The notes beneath the pieces were generated by a model that searched no databases, had not been told where the DNA came from, and saw only the letters and a list, made by a program, of their open reading frames with translations. This document shows, piece after piece, positions 52,020 through 63,804 of a stretch of DNA of 64,000 bases. Position numbers and translations under genes: made by a program. Location: NCBI GenBank assembly GCA_028023455.1, contig JAQFVV010012441.1, positions 4,463,911 to 4,527,910 on the forward strand. Direction: 5' to 3'. Position 1 is the first letter of the stretch. Each line of letters begins with the position of its first letter. This DNA comes from Epiperipatus broadwayi. Taxonomy: Eukaryota > Onychophora > Udeonychophora > Euonychophora > Peripatidae.

Positions 52020-53914
52020 CCATCTAATAACCTTTTATTAGATATAATGGCAATCATTGAGGAAGTCATTCGAAAATTGCCTTTAGAAGAAGAAGCGGAA
52101 TTACAATAAAAAGAATACTTGACAAGCAACAAAAACTGAAGTCAAACATATCCTATGGTGAGAGGAAAACAACTAAATTTCTCAAAGTAGATAAATCTAT
52201 AATTATTCTCCCTGCTGTCAAAGGCAATACAACAGTTGTAATGGATATAACTGATTATGAAAACAAAATGCAAGAACTCTCTACAGCAGGTCAATACAGA
52301 AAAGTGGCAAAAAATCCAATACCAAGTATGAAAATAAAGTTACAAGCATTACACAGAAAGCATCACAAGTACTTCACTGATTCAAAAAAAAGTAAAACAA
52401 CATATTTCATCACAATTCCTCAGCTTTATGGTCTACCTAAAATCCTTAAGGATCATGTTTTATTAAGACCTATTGTAAAAAGTAAAACAACATATTTCAT
52501 CAAAATTCCTCAGCTTTATGGTCTACCTAAAATCCTTAAGGATCATGTTTTATTAAGACCTATTGTTAGTTCTAGAGATTGACCTTGCCAAAACTTGGCA
52601 AGATTTCTTCTCAAAGTTCTAAGTCCTTTGGCATACAAGGCCCAGTGCTTTGTCAGGGATTCTAGACACTTTTGTATAATTAATCAAGAATATGAATAGT
52701 AAAAAAACTAACTTACTGGTAAGCTTTGATATGGAAAGTTTATGCATGAATGCACCATGTGAAGAAGCATTGTCTATTGTAAGGAAAAGATTAAATGGTG
52801 ATAATAGTTTACAAACCAGAATAGCTCTTCTGATTGATAGTATATTAACATTCTGCATAAAAACAACATACTTTCAATACAACACAGAATTCTTCCAAGA
52901 AAGGGCTCACCATTATCTCCCTGATTATCAATATTTACATGGAAAAACTTGAAATCTTAGCCATAAAAACTACTCCATATCCATTTAATGTTTGGATTCA
53001 CTATGTGGATGATACATTTGCTGTATGGCCACACGGTAAAGCACTGCTACAAATCTTCTGGAAACACATCAACAACATATCCCCTTCAATTAAATTCACA
53101 ATAGAATCAGAAGAAGAGAAAATTGGCATTCTTAGATGTTCTTGTGACAAGACTCCCTCATGGCAAAATCAAAAGTACAGTTTACTGAAAACCTACACAT
53201 ACAGAAAAATACATATACATCCAATCACATCAGAAGCACAAAACATGGAGCTATACTATCACTATGGAACAGAGCAAAAGAAGTTTGTTTAGAAACCAGT
53301 GATTTGGAAAAAGAAAAGATCTATATAGGACAAACTCTTATAAAAATGATTATCCATCAGCTGTTATTAAGAAAACATTAAATAGACAACAAAAAAATCT
53401 TCAAAAGAAAAGATAATTATTGGTTCTGTAGTGTACCTATACATTCCAAAAATAGCAGACAAATTTAAAAAAAATTGTAATCAGTATAACATCAGAACAG
53501 CTTTCCAGAGCCAAGAATTCTAACAACTACAAACCCTAAACTTGAAATGCTGAAAAAAAAACTGCATCTATCACTTACCATGTGAATGTGAAAGAACATA
53601 TATTCATGAAACCAATCATCCCATTGAAAAGTTCTGCAGGAGCACAAAACTGATGATTAGAAGAGAGAAAACAGATGTGTCTAAGGTAGCAGATCATGTA
53701 TATGCCAATGTACATGTGTTCAATTGGTAAAAATATAAAAATATTGGATGAAGAAGAAAAGGTACAAAGAAAAAAAATTAAAGAAGCTGATCACATTACA
53801 ATGGCAAAAAATCCCATAAGCCAACCTAGTGTGATTATACATAATGTATGGAAACCACCAATCAATTTTGCTCTTAAGAAAAAGTGGAGAAATCAGGAAA
53901 AACTTCATAGATAA
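52020..53914 (+). pseudogene. Penelope-like element (RT plus GIY-YIG), family P2
   Basis: Plus-strand frames give, in order: PAVKGNTTVVMDITDYENK (ADKG-VVMD block, about 52210), LYGLPKILKDHVLLRPIV (present twice), LVSFDMESLCMNAPCEEALS (motif A, about 52715), YVDDTFAVWPHGKALLQIFW (motif C with intact DD, about 53000) and IKFTIESEEE. After several frameshifts comes CECERTYIHETNHPIEKFCR (53580 on), a GIY-YIG-like domain with the PLE Cys pair but Gly of YIG replaced by His, then KVADHVYANVHVFNW, and a basic C-terminus ending at 53912-53914. PLE RTs are related to telomerase. This copy is broken in several places and lacks a clear start. Confidence 0.88.
52388..52567 (+). repeat. In-frame 90-bp tandem duplication inside the PLE RT
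   Basis: AGTAAAACAACATATTTCAT begins at 52391 and again at 52481. The intervening 90 bp repeat nearly perfectly (one visible C/A difference), duplicating 30 codons including the YGLPK block. Near identity shows it is much younger than the other damage in the element. Confidence 0.93.
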
Positions 53915-53944
53915 GTATATGAAATTTCTACAGACTGTTACCTT

Positions 53945-54270
53945 TGGCAGGATGGCTCAGTTGGTTAGAGTGGTACCTTAAAATTCAATATTCAAGGATT
54001 TAAGGATACAGGTTTGAATCCCATGCTAGTACTGTCACTGGTCAGGCCAGCGACACCTGAAGAAGAGGGGAGAGCAATACTTCTCAAAATGTTGTGCATA
54101 TACTAACCTGTTTGATGTGCTATTACTAACAGTTGAATGTATTTGGAATATTTAAATAAAGTTAAATTTTTCTTAAGACATTCAATACGCATATTAGATG
54201 ATGGGAATAGTCCAATATAAAAATGGAACTAGAACATCATCATCACAAACCTTCAGAAAAATACCAAAAT
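53945..54270 (+). mobile_element. tRNA-headed SINE / PLE tail (family S2), copy 2
   Basis: Thirty bases after the PLE stop lies TGGCTCAGTTGGTTAGAGTG (box A), then GGTTTGAATCCC (box B), GGTCAGGCCAGCGACACCTG, CAAAATGTTGTGCATATAC, ACAGTTGAATGTATTTGG and AAGACATTCAATACG. The order is the same as at 33026-33345. The last ~115 bp are also present inverted at 51858-51979. This unit is therefore both the 3' end of a PLE and a complete copy of a separately dispersed tRNA-headed repeat. Confidence 0.8.
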
Positions 54271-54386
54271 ACAATATCATGTTTGCTTATTTTCAACATC
54301 TGTACTAGGATTTACCCAACTCTAAAGCTGCTTATTTCCAGATTGAATAATAATGTTTGTGGTATTGTTTCAGATCTACATAACAA

Positions 54387-54416
54387 TTACTATTACTACT
54401 ACTGCTACTGCTACTG

Positions 54417-54500
<84 letters not shown>
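54387..54500. repeat. (TAC)n then (TAA)n triplet array
   Basis: About 27 TAC-type triplets with two or three TGC variants (54387-54469), continuing in phase as about 10 TAA triplets to 54500. Serine, isoleucine or tyrosine open frames over it are repeat artefacts. Confidence 0.95.
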
Positions 54501-55480
54501 TCTTCCTTCAACGCCATATCTCACATATTTTTTTTCACTCAAAGAGAGATACCATCAACTGGATCAGCCTCTCCCAACATTCCAAGTATACTTACAGGTA
54601 AATATATAACCTGCTTTATTCAGAACCTAGCAATTATTACCCTCTTCCCATGCTTGGAATAAATAACCATAGCCTTCTTAGCCAATTCAAAAAATGGGTA
54701 ATAGAACCATTTTTTGATTTCCTAATTAGCCTCAATCTGCAAGCACTTCCAATATCCTATATTTGGTAGTATTGTTGTCTCTACAAAAATATTGACCCAT
54801 ACTGTGGGATATGCCACAAAGCTGAGAAGACTCAACTGCTAAGCAATAAATTCAAACTACAAATTATGTTAAATGCATACAGACAGCTTGCTACTTCCAG
54901 ACACTAAATAACTCACTCCTTCCAATGACTATACATTGCTGCAGCACATGCAGCCACATTTGCCCTGTTTGCCTTCTGGCATACCTGTTGCACCTTATTG
55001 TTAAGTAACAAGACCAGGATATATCCATACACATTTATCAATAAATTATGTAAGCTAAAAGCATGCGATAACAACATAACCCCTCTCACAACATTTTATG
55101 GTGACTGACCTGGTCACTCATTAGAGAGCAGTTCAAACTATAAGTGGCCACAACCACAGTAGGAAGTACTAACAACCATCATGAACATTTCATCTGCTTC
55201 ATAATACAAATAATTACATACAAATTATATTCCAGACATTCATTACAATAGTTCAATACCAGAGAAGGCTATCTATATGAAGTCATCAAATTCAGGGCAA
55301 TTAAACTTTAATTCAAAGTTTATGAACATTTTTTTAAATACCAACACTACTATGTTATACAAAAACAGTATCATTAAAAACAATCATGTCCAATTACTAA
55401 TTGTACTGTAATCAGAAATGTTAATAAAATTTATATAATAACAAGCAATCATTATACTTGAAATGCTTATAAAACATTTG
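54501..55480. other. Less AT-rich segment between two triplet arrays, possibly decayed coding
   Basis: The segment is richer in C than its surroundings. Plus-strand pieces such as YCGICHKAEKTQLLSNKFKL (about 54795) and the piece beginning IAAAHAATFALF (about 54930) stay open for 30-60 codons. I do not recognise a family. It may be an old retroelement or an unrelated insertion. Confidence 0.3.
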
Positions 55481-55487
55481 AATAACA

Positions 55488-55545
55488 TCAACAACAACAA
55501 CAACAACAACAATAATAATAATAATAATAGTAATAGTAGTAGTAA

Positions 55546-55589
<44 letters not shown>

Positions 55590-55590
55590 C
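55488..55590. repeat. (CAA)n-(TAA)n-(TAG)n triplet array
   Basis: CAA/AAC units pass to AAT and then to about 20 AGT/GTA units. The AGT run is the complement of the ACT run at 54.4 kb. Confidence 0.95.
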
Positions 55591-55599
55591 TGATGATGG

Positions 55600-56485
55600 T
55601 TGTTAGACATGTAGGTGCAAATCCAATGTTTCTCAGTGATACAAACCTAATTTGGGGATTTGAGTGTGACATTATTATCTAGTGTTGTGAATACTTAAAC
55701 TAGCACTAAATAACAAATTACTACAGTTTAATTGATGTGTCAAACAAGCAGCCCTCACAACTATAACACCATGCACTTATTGAAAGCACCAAATAATCTT
55801 TAAATAGAATAAATGGACTGAATTACTGCTTCTATATATAAAAATATAACATTTTTTATTTTAAAAAAATTTCGTTAATATTTTAAAATACCCTAAATGT
55901 ACTTATTGATTACTTTTCAAAATGTTAATCAATTTTTTTATCTTATTTCATAATCATATTATTAACCCGATTGATTATATTCAAATTTTACCTTTTTATA
56001 GAAAGATTTAAAAAAATTGCACATCTGTATTATACAGTACAAAAAGTTTTGTTAGACTTTTTATTGCAAATTGAATTATTGATTTTTTTCCCCCGTTTTT
56101 TTTTTTTTAAAAGAAAATCTTTGTGGTTTAATTGCGGGGTCACTTCTAGGAAGGGCAGTTAGATTGAATGTTTCTATCTTTATAAGGTAACTCCATTCTT
56201 TAATTATCCTTTAGCGTTATAATTAATCTGTAATTGTGGAAGTTACTACGATAAGAAACAAGACGTCGATAAAGCAAAAATTCCACTTTTATAATTACAT
56301 AAAAACTATAAGAATGAAGTTTAATGACTTTTCTTTAACCGTAAATTAATTTGTAATATATTTGATTTAGATTTATAGTTTAATGTTATATAAATCATGC
56401 TCGATTGACTTAAAATAAATTGCTTTAAAAAGCTATTTTTAAAATGAAATGTATCAACTACTGTGATCAAAGTAGCTTATAAAAA
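55600..56485. other. AT-rich noncoding DNA, no gene seen
   Basis: Short AT-driven open frames and homopolymer runs. The part near 56200-56400 contains a few CpG. Confidence 0.4.
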
Positions 56486-56502
56486 GCATGTCTACATTTT
56501 TT

Positions 56503-56615
56503 TTTTCCAAATGTCGTAGCGTCGGCCTGGAGACGAACTCGCAACAACCGTCTGTAACCAACTGCTGGCATGCAAGGCAGCTGCGCTGACTTCTCGGCTA
56601 ACAACGCTTGACAGA
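56503..56615 (-). mobile_element. tRNA-derived SINE (family S1), copy 4
   Basis: The minus strand reads GTCAAGCGTTGTTAGCCGAG, AGTCAGCGCAGCTGCCTTGC, box-B-like GCGAGTTCGTCTCC and GACGCTACGACATTTGG followed by an A run. It retains more CpG than the other copies. No convincing target-site duplication was found. Confidence 0.82.
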
Positions 56616-56619
56616 AATA

Positions 56620-59600
56620 AATGGTCCATGCCATTAATATTTAAGTGAAAAATAACTTGTGATGCACTACATAGTACATCGATCTGCCAAGTCCACAAAT
56701 CGGTATTTGAATCTAGAATCTGTGAATGAATTTGATATTTTTCAGATCACAAACAAGCTTAGAATTTTTTCCCAAATGGATAGACTATAAACAACCTAAC
56801 AAACTACCAAATAGTAGCTGATAAATAAAAAAAAAATCTAGTTTAAATAAAAAATACAGGTCAAAGATTAATCTATTTAATATTATATGTTGAATTGATT
56901 ATGATTGTAATATAACGCAGCTTTTACTACTATTGCAAGATGCATTGTGCTGTAAAAAATACTATCCTACATTACCTTTAAATCATATCTTAAGTACATT
57001 GATTTTTTTCGTTTTGGTTTGGACCAGAGAAATGCTCAAAATTATTCTAAAAGGTAATAACTGGCAGAAACGAACACTTACAATATATTTTATATTTGTT
57101 TATTTTTTAAATATATTACTTGGTTTCACTTTTTGATTTTAAACAATTAGATCAGCAATTTTGATTTTAAAAGCAATTTTATTATATATATAAACATTTA
57201 TACAATATTTATAAATAAATGGTGAGTTTGTTTTACAAATCAACATATAAAAATTAAATAAATAAACCAGAATGTATACGCAAATAATAGAAATGTATGT
57301 AATACATAAACCTATATATATATTACATAGATTCAAAATAGTATATATCTAAACGGAGGTTGCCTTAACAACAGGATAATATTTTTGATTGTTATTGATA
57401 TTGCGATTGTCTAAGTGTTGACTGATTTTAATGATATATATAAAGAGAGAGGAAGAGAGATTGAAAATAAAGTATTTTATAAAAAATATAACATCAACAT
57501 AATTTTATCGTATGTTTGTGTAAATAAACAAAACATGAAGTAATATGTTTGTATTTTATAGATCTGAAGAAGACAGCTAGATTGTTGAAACTGTCAAAAA
57601 ATTTAATGAAAAGCATGAGGGAAAGACAAAGGATAAAACTTAAATTGCTTTTTCCAATAATAATATAAAAAATCATTTTTTTTAATCAGTGGCATTTTTA
57701 AAATTCAAATATATATATTTGTTTAAATAAAGCTTGTAATTTGTTTGAAAGTCATAATTTGAACAATTATGGCTTAGAATAAATTTTTTGTTAAAAAGAG
57801 TCAATAGCTGGGAAAGAGTTTTGGGAAGTGGTTAGCATTGTAAACTCTCTCATTGTAATTTACAGATTTGTTTATACTTATGATTTTTATAGCTCACAAA
57901 TTAACTTCAGTATTTTATTAAATTCTAATCAATATATGGCACTCTTGTATTGCATTTTTGAGCTACAGAAGTTAATTACATATAGAAAGTCAAATAACTA
58001 TGTTCTATATTATTAAAAATAAAAAAAATATTAACACAAGTATTTTCTTATTATTTAAAATGGCATTGTTGGTTTACTATTTAAATATTTCATTAGCACC
58101 AGCACAATCTGGATTGCAAAATCAAGTAGTTGAAAAGCAAAAATCAATTTTCATTTGCCACTAAAATGCTAAAGACTTGTAACTAAAGTCAATATAAATC
58201 ACAGTAATGAAAATAAATAATTCAACATGTTACCACATTTGTAATCAATTAACATTCTATATTATGTTTATCTAGATAATAATGTTGAAAAACTTAAATA
58301 TTAATTTGTTAAATTTAATTTCAGCATAGGTTTATGAATAATCTAATTAATAATAAGTATGCTTAAATCGAATGTCTTTTTAGGTGTAATTTTAAAAAAA
58401 ATCAAGCAGCAAATAATCATAACATTATTGTTATTGTCATATACATTTTATAACCGGAAGTGTGTAATAATATTTAATGTCTTGCTTTTATTATTTATAA
58501 TATTTTAAAAACTTTATTATTTTTAAAATTATGTTGTATTGCTTCTAAAGCTATATATATATAATGTGCAACAGAATATTTTTGTACAAATACACATAAA
58601 TCAGATTAATCTATATATGCTAAAAAATATTCTTCTTAAACAAAAATATATATTATGTTAAACATCGGAAAAGTTGATTGATATCCAATGATTATCCATG
58701 CTTATACAAATATTTTTAGAATGATAAAGTATAAAGCACATTACTATTGTCACTATTTAATCTAGAAGAATCATGCAAAGCTTTGCTTTATAAATACCAT
58801 ATTTTGGTCAAAACATAATGGATGGCTTTTGAGGAACTTCTTGTTGTATGATTAAAAGTATATATGTATACTTTGGTGCAATATCTTTATTTAAAATCTA
58901 GAACAGCACTTAATAGAAAATTGTTTCTATAGGACTGTTAATTTACTATCTCCATTTATTATTGCCTTATTAACATTTGACTGTTTTATCTAAATAAAAT
59001 TATAAATGAAAATTTTCATGTATTAAAATACCTATTACATCCATTAAAATTATTTACTTATATATATATATGTTTAGAAAAAAAATGGGAACAATTAAAT
59101 GTGATGCAACTGAAAAAGATTATGAAGTAACTAGTGATGTTAAATGCAACAATGAAAATAATGAACATCCAGATTAAGAATATATCGGTAAATATGGTTA
59201 AGATTTGGAAAAGCCAAGATATCACTACAAACGAAATTATATGAACTGTATACCATGAATATTTTATTGTAGTATTAAATGGTTGGGTGGTAACAAAACC
59301 TTTATTTCAAAGAATACAATAAAGAAATATACTGAAAATTATATATATTAAAAAGAGTTTCTAGAGAAGAAACTTCCTAAAGGTAATTTGGTAAAAAAAT
59401 TATTTAAGAAAACTATAGACAAGTAAATACAGTTGGTTTGACTTTGATCTTATCTATCAACTGAATGGATATGTTAAACCAAAAAAATATTGATTGTTTG
59501 TATTATGCAGAATGTAAAATTAAAGTGGAGATTATAGATAATGTGGATTAATTTAATTAAAAATTGATATGAAAGTAATTTGCACTTATTATGTTTTTTT

Positions 59601-61070
59601 TTGTAAAGTGATAAATCAAAGAGAAGTGTATAAGGAAGGAAGGATTATATACTTATGTGTACAAGAGTTATACATTTTGGTAGTGTAGACTACAATACAG
59701 AGGCAGCTGGTCCATAAGAGCTATGATGTTGCAGAACCATCAGAATAAAAATACAAAACTCAATTATTATATTTTTGATTAATAATATCAATAATATAAC
59801 AGTTAGTCAATGTTTTGCATAATTATTATGTAACCATTTTTAAAAAATATTATTTTAAATGATGCTTGATACTTTATCCAAAGATGCTGTTAATTATTGC
59901 AATGCCAAAAATGGCATATTTGGTGAATTACTGCAAATTCTGCAGAGATTTGTTTGCTTTTATAATAACAAATAGCACTGCCGCAGCATCAATAGTTATT
60001 TGAGCTTCATATGTCTATCTGTTCTGGTTTTTCTTCACAAAAAATCAACTTTGTTTTCATTTAGGATGACTAATAAAATATTGCTTTTTTGTAATTAACA
60101 TTTATAAATTCACATATAAATATTTATTACAGAACAATATGAGAAAATAATACAAAAATATTGTAAACATTTATCTCAATGGGCATGCATGTTAAATATA
60201 TATTAAAAAATACATTTCCCAATTGCCATTGTATGAAAATACTGAAGTAAAAAGTAAAAGCTAATCTACTCCAGATATTATTATTTGTCAAACAGTAGTT
60301 AATAAAAACAAAAAAGTACATTAGATCTTTTAACAATGATTATCTTACACACAAAATGAAAATTTTCTCTGTTGTCTGATTGGTGAATATATGTTTGTTT
60401 GTAAGGTGGTCACATATCACAACCAATAAAAAATATTATATTTATAAGTAATTCTGCCATTAATAAAAACATTTGGAAAATAATCAGTACATGTGCTTTT
60501 AACTATAGAGATATGGTGTTTAAATCAATTAGAAAATGTGATTACAATGCATTAATTCATGTTTGAAATGTAATATTTAATGAGGAGAAAAGTGGATGCT
60601 ATAGAACCACATTTAAATTTAGTTTTGCATAGCATATAATTGAAATAGAAATCACAGACTTTAAGATTGGTGTACAATTCTCATATTTATTTATATAATA
60701 TTAAAATCTTTCATTTAATTTACATGAAATCTTAAAAAAAAGTTAATCAACCAATTAAAAAACCATGACCTATTCAAATTGGATACATCTGGTGGAAAAA
60801 TAATACAATTGTATGATTGTGACGTTCTGCTTTGTTTTTCTTGCCTACTTTTTGGTAGAAATATTGTAATAAAGCACTTTTTAAACATTTCATAGGCTGC
60901 CATTATTCTACTAAATAAGAAGTCAGGTTGTATAAAACATTATTGATAAATTTTAGAATCAACCCTGCTATGATTTAGTATAATGGTAAAATAACAGACA
61001 AATCCAAGTGCATTGATGCTCAAATTCTTTAGAAATCCCAGTGATAAATCATTCAATGACTTTCTGTTAA
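56620..61070. other. AT-rich noncoding DNA, no gene seen
   Basis: No gene. Contains a family C fragment at 57345-57440 and small TA tracts. A stretch near 59.1-59.7 kb has several purine-rich open pieces that may be a very old element, but I could not name it. Confidence 0.45.
57345..57440 (+). repeat. Dispersed repeat family C, fragment
   Basis: GGAGGTTGCCTTAACAACAG, TTGATTGTTATTGATATTGC and GATTGTCTAAGTGTTGACTG match the start of the units at 62.28 and 62.61 kb. Confidence 0.6.
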
Positions 61071-61079
61071 ATAAACAAG

Positions 61080-61335
61080 GTAAAACTCTCTCCATATAGT
61101 AGTGCCACCCTGTGCCAACCAGAGCAATCAATGGATGCCAGAAGGCTTGTGCATAAAATCCCTATCTAGTGCCTACTCATCCAATATCCCCAGACTAGTT
61201 TCTGGATTGTGGCCATCATCTGTGAGGAGCCTTGACATTCATTGATTACTTTGATTGGCACAGGGTGGAGAGAGTTTTGCCTTGTTTAATAACAATTATG
61301 TGCTAGTATGAGATAGTGATCATGTGATGTTTCTG
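61080..61335. mobile_element. Fold-back family A, internally deleted copy
   Basis: The outer left arm AAACTCTCTCCATATAGTAG with CCACCCTGTGCCAACC is inverted on the right as TGGCACAGGGTGGAGAGAG (about 61256). The inner left arm (ATAAAATCCCTATCTAGTGC, TACTCATCCAATATCCCCAG) has no right partner, so the right inner arm was deleted. This is the best preserved version of the outer arm. Confidence 0.65.
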
Positions 61336-61916
61336 TTAAATAATTAAGTTTCTCTTCTACATAAATATAGAAAAGCAAAAATGAATATTAGGCACTTATG
61401 GACCATAACTTTTACACTCTTTGTGAAGTAGTGATCAAATTTCATTGTTAATAATTCACTAACAAACTCATTTGTATTAATAGTTTTTTATATATTAGTT
61501 GAAAGTGTATACTTTTTCAAGCTTTAATCAACACAACACAATTTTGCAATTCTGTATAATTATTAAAAAAAAAGTTATTTTTATTTAAGGATTAAAAAAA
61601 TATAAACTGCCAATGGTAATATATTTAGAATTATTAATATAGATAAATCAATGTACTGAGAATGTTAAAAAGCAAAAAAAATATGTACTTATAAGCAAAC
61701 TAATTATAAATAAGGTATTAGAGAGAAAAATTGAAGCAAATGATAAATGATGTTAAGCATGAAACTAATTATAAATGTATATTAAAATGATCTTGTGACA
61801 TAGGTGAATAGTGATGAGATAGATACATAGGCAGAAGAATTGATAAATATTTAGAAAGATAAATAAATAGATAGTAATTACCTATAATTTTATCTATTTT
61901 TTAGTGTTTACTTACT

Positions 61917-62239
61917 ATCTTAATAAATCATCATCATCATCAAACATTATCAATCCACTGCAGGATGAAGGTCTCTCCAAGTTTAATCCATCTTCTCCGA
62001 TCTTTAGCTTCTCTTCTCCACAACACCCCTGCACATTTTCTTATTTCATCCATCCATCTCACATGTGGTCTCTTTCTGGGTCTTTTACAATCTCTTGGAA
62101 TCCAGTTTAAAATTTCAATTGTCCATATATTATCATCTCTTCTAGCAATATGTCCAGCCCAACTCCATTTCAATCTTTTAATTTTTTCAATAAGGTCAGT
62201 AACACCTTTTTGTTGTCTTACCCATACATCTTAATAAAT
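61917..62239 (-). mobile_element. 5'-truncated RTE-like LINE with perfect 12-bp TSD
   Basis: The minus strand encodes a 77-codon open C-terminus. It contains WAGHIARRDDNIWTIEILNW, RKRPHVRWMDEIRK and KLGETFILQWIDNV, the diagnostic tail of RTE-type LINE proteins. It ends in a GAT-repeat 3' end (ATCATCATCATCATC on the plus strand). The insert 61929-62227 is flanked by ATCTTAATAAAT at 61917-61928 and 62228-62239. An intact frame, a perfect target-site duplication and a short length indicate a recent, truncated insertion, which landed in a degenerate GATA/AAAT tract. Confidence 0.92.
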
Positions 62240-62274
62240 AGATAGGTAAATATATGAGCAGACAGAAAGAAAAT

Positions 62275-62710
62275 AGGAGATCGCCTTGACAACAGTTTGA
62301 AATTGTTGATTGTTATCGATAATGGAATTGATTAAGTGTTGATTGGTTTCTAATGGTTACTTAGAAACCTATTTAGCCTTGAGCATTATTACACTTATTA
62401 TTTAAGTAATATTTTAGGTGCAATTTAAAAATTATAATTGCAATTTGTAATGATATAATTGACTATTTATTAGCCTGCATTCAGAACAGGTTATATTTAC
62501 CTGGTTAAGGAGATTTATTTAAACTTCTTTGGCGGTCAAGTTGCAATCTTTAGTGTCTATATAAGTATTTTGACCATTAATAAAGGTGGGATTCCACTTT
62601 TATTGTTATAAGTAGGTTGATGTGATAACAGATTGAAATTGTTGATTGTTATTTATATTGGGATTGTCTAATTGTTGATTGGTTTCTCGTGGTTATATAT
62701 AAATATAGAC
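62275..62710 (+). repeat. Dispersed repeat family C, dimer
   Basis: Two units start at about 62281 (CGCCTTGACAACAGTTTGAA) and 62613 (TGTGATAACAGATTGAAATT), about 330 bp apart, each followed by TTGTTGATTGTTAT and (A/T)GTGTTGATTGGTTTCT-like sequence. Between them lie GCATTCAGAACAGGTTATAT and AAAGGTGGGATTCCACTTTT. The 20.4-20.9 kb copy is its reverse complement. Confidence 0.65.
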
Positions 62711-63130
62711 AGATAAATAAATAAATAAATATCTAAGAGGGTAAGGAAGTACATAAAATGATGATTAAATAAATATATAAACAAACAAGTAGACAAATAT
62801 ATTTATAGAAAGATAAATAAAAAGACAGATAGATAAAAAAAAGTGATGGGTAGGTAAACAGACAATAGACAAATTTATTGATTGATTGGAAAATATCAAA
62901 AAACATAAACATAGACAAATAAACAAATAGATAGATAAATAAATAAATTGTCACAAAGATCAGTAGAAATAAAAGTAAACGAATGATCAGATAGCATACA
63001 CAGACTATATGAAGAAATAGATAAACAAATAGATTAAACCATAGCTAAATAAAGAATGAGATGAATAAATTAGATATGTAAATAGACAGACAGATATATA
63101 TATATAGATAAACAGATAGATAGATAGGCC
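62695..63130. repeat. Degenerate AAAT / ATAG tetranucleotide tract
   Basis: Imperfect units (AAATAAATAAAT, GATAGATAAA, GACAGATAGATA) extend over about 430 bp, broken by unique sequence. It looks like an old, decayed relative of the ATCT arrays, in the complementary orientation. Confidence 0.8.
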
Positions 63131-63623
63131 GTCATATAGATTTTTTTTCTTTTTTAAAATAGTGTATGGTAATTGAGTTAACAAAAATTTTGTTTAAAAA
63201 AGGTTTTGATAAAGTTGTTTTCACTGTTTACCCCCAAGGCATATGATAAGTTATCTTATTTTTATTTGACAAAAATTATGTTCTGAAACTTTCAAAAATC
63301 TTAGAAACATGTCTGATGTTTATATGTAATTTTAATAAAATACATGGTTTTTGCAAACATGAATTTATTTTCTGAACTGGTATTGAGGCAAATAAAAATA
63401 AATAAAATCAAAGGATATATATAACAGATGAAGGTGAATAAAATAAATTTCTATTGCAAAAATAAAGTAAATTTTAAGATATTGTTTATATATGTTGAAT
63501 TCCTTTCGCAGAAGTTTAAAATCACTAGTGGTAATTATAGACAAATGATAAAGACTGATTCTAACTAGTTGTTTTATTTTACTTAACCCTTCTACGTAAT
63601 CATTTGGAATACTTATTTATTAT

Positions 63624-63804
63624 TCAAAATAAGAGTCATAGATCACATGACCCTATCTCTTAAGCTTGTAAGTTATAAACAATGGGGATTGCCAATTCCT
63701 CAACAAGCTTTGTGATAAATGCTTAACCAGAATTGGCAATCCCCATTGTTTATAACTTACAAGCTTAAGAGATAGGGTCATGTGATTTATGACTCTTATT
63801 TTGA
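63624..63804. repeat. Nearly perfect hairpin: 74-bp arms, 33-bp spacer
   Basis: Arms 63624-63697 and 63731-63804 are complementary with a single mismatch (a transition in CATAGATC against CATAAATC). No ORF. The near identity makes it the youngest fold-back in the window. Confidence 0.93.

Noticed and set aside
54223-54601. Poly-Tyr, poly-Ser and poly-Thr open frames
   Set aside because: Products of the TAC/TAA triplet array read in different frames and strands.
55421-55672. Open frame with Thr, Ile and Val runs
   Set aside because: Produced by the CAA/TAA/TAG triplet array.
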